From the NCBI RefSeq assembly GCF_003075525.1, contig NZ_QDDR01000005.1, forward strand, positions 62,001 through 126,000: a stretch of 64,000 nucleotides of DNA, read 5' to 3'. Numbering within the stretch: position 1 is the first letter of the stretch; each line of letters starts with the position of its first letter. Origin of the DNA: Pararhodobacter aggregans. Its GTDB lineage: Bacteria > Pseudomonadota > Alphaproteobacteria > Rhodobacterales > Rhodobacteraceae. Of the stretch, positions 1 to 9,196 are shown in pieces. The translations under genes and the position numbers were made by a program. Below the pieces are notes generated by a model. It did no database searches. It worked only from the letters and a program-made list of their open reading frames with translations, and was not told the DNA's origin.

Positions 1-743
1 ACCACATTCTTCGCCGCCGCCGTCTGGATCAGCACGCCCACCCCCACCGAGCCGGTGAAGCTGACGTGCTGGATGCCGGGATGGCCCGCCAGCGCCGCGC
101 CCGCTTCGGCCCCCAGCCCCGTCACCACGTTCAGCGCGCCCGCAGGCAGCCCCGCCTCCATCGCCAGCGCGGCGAAGGCCAGCGCGGTGAGGCAGGCTTC
201 CTCGGCCGGTTTCAGGACGCAGGCATTGCCCATGGTCAGCGCGGCGCCGACCGAGCGGCCGATGATCTGCATCGGGTAATTCCACGGGATGATATGCCCC
301 GTGACCCCATGCGGCTCGCGCAGGGTATAGACGGTGTAGCCGTCGAGATAGGGGATCGTCTCGCCGGTGATCTTGTCGGCGGCGCCGCCGTAGAATTCCA
401 TGTAGCGCGCCAGTGCCACGGCATCGGCGCGGGCCTGCGTCAGGGGTTTGCCCACGTCGCGGGCTTCCAGCACCGCCAGATCTTCGGCCCGTTCCAGCAC
501 CAGCCGGCCCAGCCGGGTCAGGATGCGCCCGCGTTCCAGCGCCGTCATCCGGCCCCAGTCACCGGCCCGCGCGGCATGGGCGGCAGCAACGGCGGCGTCC
601 ACCTCGGCGGCGGCGCCCCGGGCGATGCGGGTCAGTTCCTCGCCGGTCGAGGGGTCGGTCAGGGGCAGGCTCTCGGCCCCTTCGCGCCATTCACCGGCGA
701 TCAGATGGCTGGCGGCGGGGATCTTGAAGGCATCAAGGGGCAT
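1..743 (-). CDS. Aldehyde dehydrogenase family protein (N-terminal part, cut by window edge)
   Basis: NAD(P)-dependent aldehyde dehydrogenase. The reading frame begins at the ATG ending at 743 and runs off the window start. About 247 residues are visible, with the family N-terminus (IAGEW near residue 15), the nucleotide-binding stretch IIPWNYPMQI, the lysine block CVLKPAE and the Rossmann signature SFTGS. The catalytic Glu and Cys lie outside the window, so activity cannot be judged. Its start lies inside the 3' end of the upstream ATPase gene (11-base overlap), so it is the last visible gene of the peptide-type ABC operon. It may oxidise an aldehyde derived from the imported compound. Substrate is unknown. 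Confidence 0.9.
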   Translation of the reverse strand, partial: MPLDAFKIPAASHLIAGEWREGAESLPLTDPSTGEELTRIARGAAAEVDAAVAAAHAARAGDWGRMTALERGRILTRLGRLVLERAEDLAVLEARDVGKPLTQARADAVALARYMEFYGGAADKITGETIPYLDGYTVYTLREPHGVTGHIIPWNYPMQIIGRSVGAALTMGNACVLKPAEEACLTALAFAALAMEAGLPAGALNVVTGLGAEAGAALAGHPGIQHVSFTGSVGVGVLIQTAAAKNV

Positions 744-2334
744 CGGCGGGGCTCACTTCGGGGAGTTTCGGCGCGGCGGCAAGCAGCGCGCGGGTGTAGG
801 GATGCTGCGGCTCGGTGAAGACCTGTTCGGTCGGGCCCTGTTCGACGATCTTGCCCGCTTGCATGACCATCACCCGGTCGGTCACGCCGCGCACCACGCT
901 CAGGTCATGGCTGATGAACAGGTAGCTGAGCGGCCGTTCGCGGCAGAGATCGGCAATCAGATCAAGGCATTGCGCCCGCACGGACACGTCGAGGGCCGAG
1001 ACCGCCTCGTCAAAGACAATCAGCGCCGGGTCGTTGATGAGCGCCCGGGCGATGGCGATGCGCTGGCGCTGCCCGCCGGAGAACTCGTGGATATAGCGGT
1101 CGGCGTCGGCGGGTTTCAGGCCGACGGCACTCAGCGCCTCGGCGATCTTGGCGGCGCGGGCCTCGCCCCGCGGCGGGTTCTCCAGCAGGTGGAAGGGCTC
1201 GGCGATCAGGCGGCGGATCCGGTGGCGCGGGTTGAAGCTGCCGTAGGGGTCCTGAAACACCACCTGCATCTGGCGGCGCACACTGAGGTTGGGGTGCTTC
1301 TCGGCCCAGACCGGGGCGCCGTTCAATGTGATGGCGCCGGATTGCACCGGCTCCAGCCCCAGCAAAGCGCGGGTCAGCGTGGACTTGCCGCAACCGGATT
1401 CACCCACCAGCCCCAGCCGCTCGCCCTTGTTCAGCACGAAACTCACATCGTCCACCGCCCGGGTCTCCGTCCGGGGGCCGAACAGGCCCTTGCGCGGCTG
1501 GCGATAGCTGCGGACGACGTTCTGGACCTTCAGCAGCGGCACCGGCGGCGGGGCAGGAGGCAGGTCGACGCGGTGGGTCGAGGCCGCGAACAGCGCCTTC
1601 GTATAAGGGTGCTGCATGGCGCGGAAGAGTTGCGCCGTGGGGCCGCTCTCCACCACCCGCCCGTGCTGCATGACGACGATGCGGTCGGCCATGTCCGACA
1701 CGACCGCCAGGTCATGGGTAATCATCATCAGCCCCATGCCGAAATCCTGCGTCAGATCCTTCAGCAGGTCGAGGATGCGGGCCTGCGTCGTCACATCCAG
1801 CGCCGTGGTCGGCTCGTCGGCGATCAGCAGGCGGGGGCGCAGCGCGATGGCCATGGCGATCACCACGCGCTGCCGCTGCCCGCCGGACAGCTCGTGCGGA
1901 TAGCGGGACAGGGGGAAGCGATCCTCGGGCAGGCCGACGCGGGCCAGCACCTGGCGCGCGCGCTCCTGCGCCTCGGCCCGGGTGACGCGTTCATGTTGCA
2001 GGATCGTCTCGGCGACCTGGGTGCCGATGGTCATGACCGGATTGAGCGCGGTCATCGGCTCCTGGAAAACCATGCCGATCCGGGCGCCGCGGACCTTGCA
2101 CATCTGGGGTTCGGTCAGGGCCAGCAGATCCTCGCCATCCAGCAGGATCTGGCCCTTGGTCCGGGCGGCGCCGGGCAGCAGCCCCATGGTGGCGAGTGCC
2201 GTCATCGACTTGCCCGAGCCGCTCTCGCCGGTGATGGCGACGATCTCGCCCGGGGCCACATTGAGCGAGACATCGTGCAGGATGTCGTAGGTGCCGATGG
2301 CCAGCGAGAGGTTCTGGATCGAAAGAAGGCTCAT
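733..2334 (-). CDS. ABC transporter ATP-binding protein, two nucleotide-binding domains (Dpp/Opp type)
   Basis: Energises a dipeptide/oligopeptide-class importer from the cytoplasmic face. 533 residues hold two complete NBDs. The first has Walker A GESGSGKS near 36-43, signature LSGGQ near 149-153 and Walker B LLIADEP near 169-175. The second has Walker A GESGCGKS near 311-318 and signature FSGGQ near 418-422. Each NBD is followed by the oligopeptide-type tail with HPYT (QHPYTKALFA and QHPYTRALLA). It is thus a DppD-DppF fusion, common in proteobacteria. It overlaps the permease gene by 4 bases (ATGA) and the aldehyde dehydrogenase by 11, so the genes are translationally coupled. Confidence 0.95.
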   Translation of the reverse strand: MSLLSIQNLSLAIGTYDILHDVSLNVAPGEIVAITGESGSGKSMTALATMGLLPGAARTKGQILLDGEDLLALTEPQMCKVRGARIGMVFQEPMTALNPVMTIGTQVAETILQHERVTRAEAQERARQVLARVGLPEDRFPLSRYPHELSGGQRQRVVIAMAIALRPRLLIADEPTTALDVTTQARILDLLKDLTQDFGMGLMMITHDLAVVSDMADRIVVMQHGRVVESGPTAQLFRAMQHPYTKALFAASTHRVDLPPAPPPVPLLKVQNVVRSYRQPRKGLFGPRTETRAVDDVSFVLNKGERLGLVGESGCGKSTLTRALLGLEPVQSGAITLNGAPVWAEKHPNLSVRRQMQVVFQDPYGSFNPRHRIRRLIAEPFHLLENPPRGEARAAKIAEALSAVGLKPADADRYIHEFSGGQRQRIAIARALINDPALIVFDEAVSALDVSVRAQCLDLIADLCRERPLSYLFISHDLSVVRGVTDRVMVMQAGKIVEQGPTEQVFTEPQHPYTRALLAAAPKLPEVSPADAP

Positions 2335-3148
2335 GTGCGGGCCACCCGGATGCGAGGATCGAGGAGGTCGCGCAGCCCGTCGCCCATCAGATTGAGCCCC
2401 AGCACCATCAGCACGATGGCCAGCCCCGGGATCAGCGCCACATGCGGCGCGATGGAGGCGAGCGTCTGCGCATCGGCCAGCATCCGGCCCCAGCTGGCGG
2501 TCGGCGGCTGGGCGCCGAGGCCGATGTAGGAAAGCGCGGCCTCGGCCAGGATGCCCAGCGAGAACTGGATGGTTCCCTGCACGATCAACAGGTTGGCGAT
2601 GTTCGGCAGGATATGCTCGACCGAGATGCGGGCCTTGTTCTTGCCCGCGACCCTTGCCGCCAGGATGAAGTCGCGCGACCAGAAGCTGAGCGCCGCGCCG
2701 CGCGTCACCCGGGCGAAGACGGGGATGTTGAAGATGCCGATGGCGATGATCGCGTTCGAGGCCCCGGCCCCGAAAACGGCGGTGATGAGGATGGCGATGA
2801 CCAGGCTGGGGAAGGCGAAGATCAGGTCGTTGCCCCGCATGATGACCTCATCCAGCAGGGATCCCCGGCGGGCGGCGGCGGTCAGGCCCAGCGGCACGCC
2901 GATGCCCATGCCGATGCCGACCGCCAGCAGCGCCACGGCGATGGAAGTCCGCGCGCCCATCATGATCATCGACAGGATATCGCGGCCCAGATGGTCGGTC
3001 CCCAGCCAATTGACCGCATCGGGGGCGTGCAGGCGGTTGGGGATGTCCAGCAGCTCGATGTCGTAAGGGGTCCAGACGAAGGACAGAAGCGCGCCGCCGA
3101 GGAACAGCGCGGTCAGCAGGGCGCCGAGGATCAGGGTACGGGGCAGGC

Positions 3149-3152
<4 letters not shown>
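2331..3152 (-). CDS. ABC transporter permease, DppC-like
   Basis: Inner-membrane permease of the peptide/opine/nickel class, 273 residues. The protein begins MSLPRTLILGALL with one N-terminal membrane helix, followed by the family segment LGTDHLGRDILS and the DppC-type cytoplasmic coupling motif near EAALSYIGLG. The frame stays open upstream, but the start at 3152 is chosen because it overlaps the stop of the partner permease as ATGA and gives the normal family length. Partner of the DppB-like permease. Substrate is not predictable from sequence. Confidence 0.93.
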
Positions 3153-4096
<944 letters not shown>

Positions 4097-4135
4097 CGCA
4101 GGCGGGCTCCCGGGTCGGTGGGGTCAGGCAGGGGA

Positions 4136-4160
4136 GGGCGGCGCCAGCGCAGCGCCGCCC
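4136..4160 (-). promoter_or_regulatory. Intercistronic hairpin between SBP and permease genes
   Basis: Perfect 9-bp inverted repeat: gggcggcgc at 4136-4144 and gcgccgccc at 4152-4160 with a 7-base loop. It begins 7 bases past the SBP stop codon in the transcript. There is no T-tract, so it is more likely an mRNA 3'-end stabiliser or partial terminator than a full terminator. This would let the binding protein exceed the permease, as repeats behind malE do in enterobacteria. Confidence 0.6.
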
Positions 4161-4167
4161 GATGGCG

Positions 4168-5643
4168 TCAGGGCCAGGAAACCGCGGTCAGGTCGATGGC
4201 GGCGGTCGGCTGGTTCAGCCACAGCCCCTCGATCCCGGCGCGGGCCACGGTCGGCACCGCCAGCTCGAAGAGATAGGCGTTGACGTAATCCTCGGCGATG
4301 ATGGTCTGCGCCTGTTGCAGCAGTTCGGTGCGCCGGGCCGGGTCCGTCGTTTCGTTCAGCGTGGTCATCAGCGCCTGAAGGTCCGGGTTGTTGTACTGGA
4401 AGTAGTACTCCGGGTTGGCGTAGATGTTGATGTCCATCGGCTCGGTATGGCTGACGATGGTCAGGCCGAAATCACGCCCGCGGAAGGTGGTTTCCAGCCA
4501 TTGCGCCCATTCTTGGTTGTTGATCTCGGTCTGGATCCCCACGGCGCGCAGCTGGGCGGCGATGATCTCGCCCCCGCGGCGGGCGTAAGAAGGCGGCGGC
4601 AGGTTCAGCGTGGTGGTGAACCCGTCCGGCAGCCCGGCTTCGGCCAGCAGCGCGCGCGACCGCTCGGGGTCGTAGGTGGAGAGCCCCGTCAGATCGACGT
4701 AATCGGGGTTATGCGGCGCGAAATGGGTGCCGATCGGCGTGCCGAGCCCGTACATCGCCCCGTCGATCACCGCCTGCCGGTCGATGGCATGGGCCACCGC
4801 CTGACGCACCAGCGGGTTGTCGAAGGGCTCGCGCGCGTTGTTCATGGCAAGGATCGTCTCGCCCTCGGTATTGCCGACCAGAACCTGGAAGCGCGGATCG
4901 GCCTCGAATTGCGGCAGGTTCTCGGGCGCGGGGTAGCCGACGAAGACATCCACATCTTCGGCCATCAGCGCGGCGAAGGCGGCAGTCGGATCGGCGATGA
5001 AACGGAAGGTGGCCGTCTCCAGCACCGCCGGCGTGCCCCAGTAGTTCGGATTGCGGCTGATGTTGATGTGGTCGCCCTGCACCCAGTCGGCGAACATGAA
5101 GGCGCCGGTGCCGATGGGATGGGTCGCCGCCTCGCCGATGCTTTCGGGCGCCACGATCACCGCGTCACCCCAGGCGAGGTTGAAGAGGAGCGCCCCGGTC
5201 GGCGCGCTGAGCGTGACCTGCACCGTCAGTGGGTCGATCACCGTCACCTCGGCGATATTGGCGAAGAGCGCCTTCTGGGCGTTGGTCGAATCCTCGGCCC
5301 GGGCGCGGTCGAGGGTGAATTTCACGTCCTCGGCGTCCATCGTGGTGCCGTCGTGGAAGGTCACGCCGTCGCGCAGGTGGAAGGTATAGGTCAGCCCGTC
5401 CTCGGAAATGTCCCAGCTTTCGGCCAGCCCGGGCACGACCGAGCCATCCGACATGAAGCGCGTCAGCCCCTCGTAGATGTTGGAATAGACCACCGAATCG
5501 ATGGCCTGCGCGGCGCCCGCCGTCGGGTCGAGGTTCGGCGGCTCAAGCTGCATCGCCACGTTCACATGCGTGTGCTGGGCAAAGGCCGCACTCGCGAACA
5601 GGGCCGTCGAACCGGCCAGCATCAGCGTCGTCAGTCGTTTCAT
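4168..5643 (-). CDS. ABC transporter substrate-binding protein, peptide/opine class (SBP_bac_5)
   Basis: Periplasmic receptor of the importer, 491 residues. A Sec signal peptide (MKRLTTLMLAGSTALFASAA, cleavage after AFA near residue 22) precedes the mature protein. Family 5 features are AMQLEPPNLDPT near the mature N-terminus, the block ESWDISEDGLTYTFHLRDGV, and AVAHAIDRQAVIDGAMYGLG. The open frame extends far upstream, but the start at 5643 is fixed by the signal peptide and by the ATGA overlap with the deacylase stop at 5640. The ligand could be an N-acyl amino acid or short peptide, given the adjacent M20 deacylase. That is inference. Confidence 0.95.
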   Translation of the reverse strand: MKRLTTLMLAGSTALFASAAFAQHTHVNVAMQLEPPNLDPTAGAAQAIDSVVYSNIYEGLTRFMSDGSVVPGLAESWDISEDGLTYTFHLRDGVTFHDGTTMDAEDVKFTLDRARAEDSTNAQKALFANIAEVTVIDPLTVQVTLSAPTGALLFNLAWGDAVIVAPESIGEAATHPIGTGAFMFADWVQGDHINISRNPNYWGTPAVLETATFRFIADPTAAFAALMAEDVDVFVGYPAPENLPQFEADPRFQVLVGNTEGETILAMNNAREPFDNPLVRQAVAHAIDRQAVIDGAMYGLGTPIGTHFAPHNPDYVDLTGLSTYDPERSRALLAEAGLPDGFTTTLNLPPPSYARRGGEIIAAQLRAVGIQTEINNQEWAQWLETTFRGRDFGLTIVSHTEPMDINIYANPEYYFQYNNPDLQALMTTLNETTDPARRTELLQQAQTIIAEDYVNAYLFELAVPTVARAGIEGLWLNQPTAAIDLTAVSWP

Positions 5644-6968
5644 TCCTGGGTCTCCCTGTTTTTGTCGTCCGGCAACAGCAGGGCGGCGAGGCTGCGGGCC
5701 ATCACCGCCGCACTGTCCATCATGTCGTCGACCCCGACATATTCGTCGGGTTTGTGCGCAAGTTCCAGCAGTCCCGGCCCATAGGCCACACAGTTCTTCA
5801 GCTTGCCGATCCGGTCGATGTGTTTCTGGTCGTAGCTGCCGGGCGAGGCGACGAATTCGGCCTCGCGGCCCATCACCTCCTCGATGGCGGCGGCGACGGT
5901 GCGGGCGATCGGCGCGTCGCGGTCGGTCATCGAGGGGATCACGTGATTGAGTTCGCGCACGGCATAGTCGAATTTCGGCCGGTCGCGTTTCAGCCCTTCC
6001 AGCAGATCCACGATCTCCCCCCGTACGCTGTCGAGCGATTCCTCGACCAGATAGCGCCGGTCTATCACGATCCGGCAGCTGTCCGGCACGCAATGCGAGG
6101 GCAGCGCGGTCGAGCCCGGCGCCTTCTCGGGTTGGCCGCCGTGGATCGAGTTGATGTTCATGGTCGAGGAGCGCGCGCCCTCGGGCACCACCGGCATCTC
6201 GGTGTGGCGGGCGGCCATGGCGGGATAGAGCCGGTCCTCGAACCGCTCCAGCACCGCGCCCATGTGGCGCACGGCGCAATCGCCGAGGAAGGGCATGGAG
6301 CCATGGGCGATCTCGCCGAAGGTCTCGATCTCGGCCCACCAGCCGCCGCGATGGCCGAGGCAGACGCGGTCCTTCTGCAGGGGCTCGGGGATGATGACGT
6401 GCTGCACCCGCTCGGGCGAGAAGAAACCCTTTTCGGCCAGATAGGCGACGCCGCCATACCCGCCCGATTCCTCGTCGGCGGTGCCGGAAATCTCGATGGC
6501 GCCGGCGTAATCGGGATGGGTGGCCAGAAACGCCTCGACCGCGATGATGGACGCCGCCAGCCCGCCCTTCATGTCGCAGGCGCCCCGGCCATAGATCTTG
6601 CCGTCCTTCAACTCGCCGCCGAACGGATCCATTGTCCAGCCCGCGCCCACATCCACCACGTCGATATGGCTGGTGAAATGCACGCAATCGCCCGCCCGCC
6701 GCCCCTCGCGCCGGGCCACCACGTTCCAGCGCGGATAGGCCTCGCAATCGCCGGGGGTGCCATGGGCGCGGATGAGCTGCGTCTCGAAGCCCGCGCCCTT
6801 CAGGCGGCGGTCGAGATACTCGCAGATATCGCGGTAATTCTCGCCCGGCGGGTTCAGGGTCGGGATGCGGATCAGATCCTGGGTCAGGGCGATCAGCTCC
6901 TCGCGCCGCTCCTGCAGGGCGGCCATGAGGCGGAAGTGGCGAGGGTCGGTCGGGGCAAGGCTGGTCAT
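5640..6968 (-). CDS. M20 family metallo-deacylase/peptidase (ArgE/DapE-like)
   Basis: Zinc-dependent hydrolase of N-acyl amino acids or small peptides, 442 residues, cytosolic. Visible metal and catalytic motifs are SHIDVV (His about 101, Asp about 103), GRGACDMKGG (bridging Asp about 132), ADEESGG (general-base Glu about 166-167) and a C-terminal DQKHIDRIG with the last His ligand. The insert from about 190 to 300 fits the dimerisation domain. Start MTSLAPTDPR at 6968 is chosen. The frame is open further upstream, but that would overrun the divergent regulator and its operator. First gene of the operon, so it probably processes the imported substrate. Confidence 0.9.
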   Translation of the reverse strand: MTSLAPTDPRHFRLMAALQERREELIALTQDLIRIPTLNPPGENYRDICEYLDRRLKGAGFETQLIRAHGTPGDCEAYPRWNVVARREGRRAGDCVHFTSHIDVVDVGAGWTMDPFGGELKDGKIYGRGACDMKGGLAASIIAVEAFLATHPDYAGAIEISGTADEESGGYGGVAYLAEKGFFSPERVQHVIIPEPLQKDRVCLGHRGGWWAEIETFGEIAHGSMPFLGDCAVRHMGAVLERFEDRLYPAMAARHTEMPVVPEGARSSTMNINSIHGGQPEKAPGSTALPSHCVPDSCRIVIDRRYLVEESLDSVRGEIVDLLEGLKRDRPKFDYAVRELNHVIPSMTDRDAPIARTVAAAIEEVMGREAEFVASPGSYDQKHIDRIGKLKNCVAYGPGLLELAHKPDEYVGVDDMMDSAAVMARSLAALLLPDDKNRETQE

Positions 6969-6989
6969 GCGAGCAGATTGATGAAAGAC

Positions 6990-7019
6990 AAATACGGTAT
7001 CAATACCGTAGAAATACGG
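6990..7019. promoter_or_regulatory. Operator candidate between M20 deacylase and PAS-LuxR regulator
   Basis: The 52-base divergent gap contains tacggtat (6993-7000) and ataccgta (7003-7010), a perfect 8-bp inverted repeat with a 2-base centre. The word aaatacgg occurs at 6990-6997 and again at 7012-7019, 22 bases apart, about two helical turns. This is the arrangement expected for a dimeric LuxR-type activator binding beside both start codons. Its placement next to the regulator's own ATG (7021) suggests autoregulation. Confidence 0.55.
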
Positions 7020-7020
7020 C

Positions 7021-7563
7021 ATGGAAACCCAACTCGCCCTTCTCGCCTTCAACGCCGCTCCGGTCGCCATCGTGCTGACCGAACAACGGGTGATCCGCGC
7101 CTGCAACGCAACCTTCGCCCGGCTCTTGGGCTACCGGGCCGAGGATCTGCCGGGCCAGTCCTTCCGCCTCTTCTATGGCTCGGACGAGGAATTCGAGGAA
7201 ATCCGCGACGTCGGCCTGACGCTGCTGCGCGAGACCGGCAGCTATACCGACGAGCGGCTGGTGCGCCACCGGGCTGGCCACGCGCTCTGGTGCCGGTTCC
7301 GGGCGACGACGCTGGCGCCCGAGGCACCGCTCGACCGGCTGGTGATGAGCTTCGCGCCGATCCACGAGGGCGGGCCGGTCAGCCTGTCGAAACGCGAGCG
7401 GCAGGTGCTGGAGCTGATGAACCGGCGCCTGACCAGCAAGGAAATCGCCGCCCGCCTGCATCTGAGCCCGCGCACGGTCGATGATGTGCGGGGGCGGCTG
7501 ATCAAGCGTTTCGGCGTCAGGCGCTCGGCCGATATCCTGCCGATGCTGGGCGGGCGCGGCTGA
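7021..7563 (+). CDS. PAS domain, LuxR-type HTH transcriptional regulator
   Basis: 180-residue regulator. Residues about 1-115 form a PAS-like fold (FNAAPVAIVLTEQRVIRACN, then FARLLGYRAEDLPGQ, and RHRAGHALWCRF, typical of PAS sensor repeats). Residues about 121-175 are a LuxR/GerE HTH: LSKRERQVLELM, LTSKEIAARLHLSPRTV. No receiver Asp is present, so it is not a response regulator. Divergent from the M20-ABC-ALDH operon, which it probably controls in response to a ligand bound by the PAS domain. Confidence 0.88.
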   Translation: METQLALLAFNAAPVAIVLTEQRVIRACNATFARLLGYRAEDLPGQSFRLFYGSDEEFEEIRDVGLTLLRETGSYTDERLVRHRAGHALWCRFRATTLAPEAPLDRLVMSFAPIHEGGPVSLSKRERQVLELMNRRLTSKEIAARLHLSPRTVDDVRGRLIKRFGVRRSADILPMLGGRG

Positions 7564-7572
7564 ACCCGCGGG

Positions 7573-8127
7573 TCATGCCGTGGTATCGGCCTGCGGCACG
7601 CGGTTGAAGGCATAATGCAGGCGGGCGAATCCCTCGGGTGTCTTTTCCGCCGCCAGCAGGGTCAGCCCCGCCTCAAGCCCGGTCGGCGGGAACAGGGGCC
7701 GCCCGCCGCCGATGATCTCGGGGATCACGAAGACCTGGATCTCGTCCAGCGCGCCGCGCTCCATGAAGGCCATCTGCAGGCGCCCGCCACCCAGCATCCA
7801 GACATCGCCGTCCTGAAGCGCCCGCAATTCGGCGATCAGCGCGTCGATATCGCTGCGGGTCTCCAGCGGGCCCTTCGGATCCTCGATCGGGCGCGAGGTC
7901 ACGACGATCACCCGCTGCGCGCCATAGGCCCAGGGCGAGGGGTCGTTGGCGAGGAAATCATAGGTGCTGCGCCCCATGACCACGGTGCGGATGCGGCGCA
8001 GAAAACGGTCGTAATCCTTCTCCTCCGGTCCCGGCTGGTCGTGACGGAAAAGCCAGTCGAGACCGTCGTCCTCGGCGGCGATGAATCCGTCGAGGCTGGC
8101 GGCGATATAGCCGAGGATGGCGGCCAT
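7573..8127 (-). CDS. Dihydrofolate reductase family protein (RibD C-terminal fold)
   Basis: 184-residue NADPH-dependent reductase-like protein of the RibD_C/YyaP group. It begins MAAILGYIAASLDGFIA, the usual family start, and carries the cofactor-binding segments VVMGRSTYDFL and DVWMLGGG. The start at 8127 has a good ribosome site (caaggagaa) about 6 bases upstream on the minus strand. Divergent from a TetR regulator with a shared operator, so it is probably that repressor's target. True substrate unknown. Confidence 0.88.
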   Translation of the reverse strand: MAAILGYIAASLDGFIAAEDDGLDWLFRHDQPGPEEKDYDRFLRRIRTVVMGRSTYDFLANDPSPWAYGAQRVIVVTSRPIEDPKGPLETRSDIDALIAELRALQDGDVWMLGGGRLQMAFMERGALDEIQVFVIPEIIGGGRPLFPPTGLEAGLTLLAAEKTPEGFARLHYAFNRVPQADTTA

Positions 8128-8139
8128 GCGATTCTCCTT

Positions 8140-8167
8140 GAATATAAATGAACGTTTATTTATATTC
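8140..8167. promoter_or_regulatory. TetR-type operator, near-perfect 28-bp palindrome
   Basis: Arms gaatataaat (8140-8149) and atttatattc (8158-8167) are exact reverse complements around the centre gaacgttt, which is itself nearly symmetrical. The AT-rich palindrome fills most of the 45 bases between the reductase ATG and the TetR ATG (8173), in an otherwise GC-rich region. Position and symmetry fit binding by the adjacent TetR protein, repressing both genes. Confidence 0.75.
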
Positions 8168-8172
8168 AGGCC

Positions 8173-8739
8173 ATGAGCCGCCGCAAGTCCATTTCCGACG
8201 ATACCCTGCTGGACCGCCTGCTGGTTGGCATGCAGCAGACCGGCCCCGCCGACCTGTCCTTTGCCCTGGCCGCGCGTTTCGCGGGCCTCTCTGCCCCGAC
8301 GCTGGTGCAGCGCTTCGGCAACCGCGAGGCGATGGTCGAGGCGGTGCTGCTCAGGGCCTGGGACCTGCTCGACGCCCGCACCGCCGAGGCAGATGCCGCC
8401 TGCGGGCCGGGGGCGCAGGGGGCGGTGGATCTGCTGCTTCAGCTGACGCTCGGGGGCGAGGCCGAGCATGCCAGCGGCGACGGCCTGCTGCTGCTGCGCG
8501 AGGATATCCGCAATCCCGTGCTCCGCGCCCGCGGCGCCGCCTGGGGCGAAGCGCTGGCGCAAGCCATCGCGCGCCGGTTGCCGGGGACGGAGGAGGCTGC
8601 CCGCCTGGGATGGGAGGCGATCAGCCTCTGGCAGGGCGCCATCATCTGGTGGTCCTTCCGCCGCAACGCGCCGCTGGCCGAGGTCGTGGCCGGCACGCTG
8701 GACGGCTGGTGCAAGCGGAACGGCGATTTGCCCCGGTGA
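8173..8739 (+). CDS. TetR family transcriptional regulator
   Basis: 188-residue one-component repressor. The N-terminal HTH is visible as ALAARFAGLSAPTLVQRFGNREAM... with the second helix starting about residue 35, where TetR proteins usually read YxHFxxKExL. Here the turn reads LVQRFGNREAMVEAVL. The C-terminal ligand domain is mostly helical and not recognisable. Divergent from the reductase gene, with a strong palindrome between the two starts. No other candidate target is nearby. Confidence 0.85.
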   Translation: MSRRKSISDDTLLDRLLVGMQQTGPADLSFALAARFAGLSAPTLVQRFGNREAMVEAVLLRAWDLLDARTAEADAACGPGAQGAVDLLLQLTLGGEAEHASGDGLLLLREDIRNPVLRARGAAWGEALAQAIARRLPGTEEAARLGWEAISLWQGAIIWWSFRRNAPLAEVVAGTLDGWCKRNGDLPR

Positions 8740-8843
8740 GGTTCCGGCCCGCGCGCGACACCGAGCCACGCCCGTTCGCCGCCATGCACCCGCAACCGCC
8801 GGTGAGCCGGGGCATCGCATTCAACGGCAAGGGAAGGGGGGGA

Positions 8844-8918
<75 letters not shown>

Positions 8919-9004
8919 GTCGCCACGGGCGGCTGATTAGACGCAAAGCGCGGCCGGTGCAAGCCCCGACTGGACATTATTTCATCGAGCGTTAAGACAG
9001 GCCC

Positions 9005-9196
9005 ATGAGCGGCGACAGGGTCAGCAAGAACGCAGCACCGGCCGGGCCCGACGGCGCCCGGCGCGTCAAGGCCGTGCGTGGCACCAAGGGCGACGAAGCC
9101 AGGGAGGCCCGCGTCAAGGCGGCGCTCAAGGCCAATATCGCCCGGCGCAAGGCTCAGGCCAGGGCGCGCGGCGAAAGCGAGGATATGGATGAGTGA
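9005..9196 (+). CDS. Small basic conserved hypothetical protein upstream of DUF2948
   Basis: 63 residues, rich in Arg, Lys, Ala and Asp/Glu, with no membrane segment: a helical, highly charged C-terminal half (VKAALKANIARRKAQARARG). It overlaps the start of the DUF2948 gene by 8 bases, which implies coupled translation and supports a real gene. I believe short proteins of this kind precede DUF2948 in many Rhodobacterales. Function unknown. Confidence 0.7.
   Translation: MSGDRVSKNAAPAGPDGARRVKAVRGTKGDEAREARVKAALKANIARRKAQARARGESEDMDE

Noticed and set aside
448-2529. 693-residue plus-strand open frame
   Set aside because: Antisense to the double-NBD ATPase. Rich in Arg, Gln, His and Gly, as GC-rich shadow frames are, with no domain.
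4168-6747. Very long minus-strand frame fusing an Arg-rich region to the SBP
   Set aside because: The first 368 codons lie out of frame inside the M20 gene. The signal peptide and ATGA overlap fix the SBP start at 5643.
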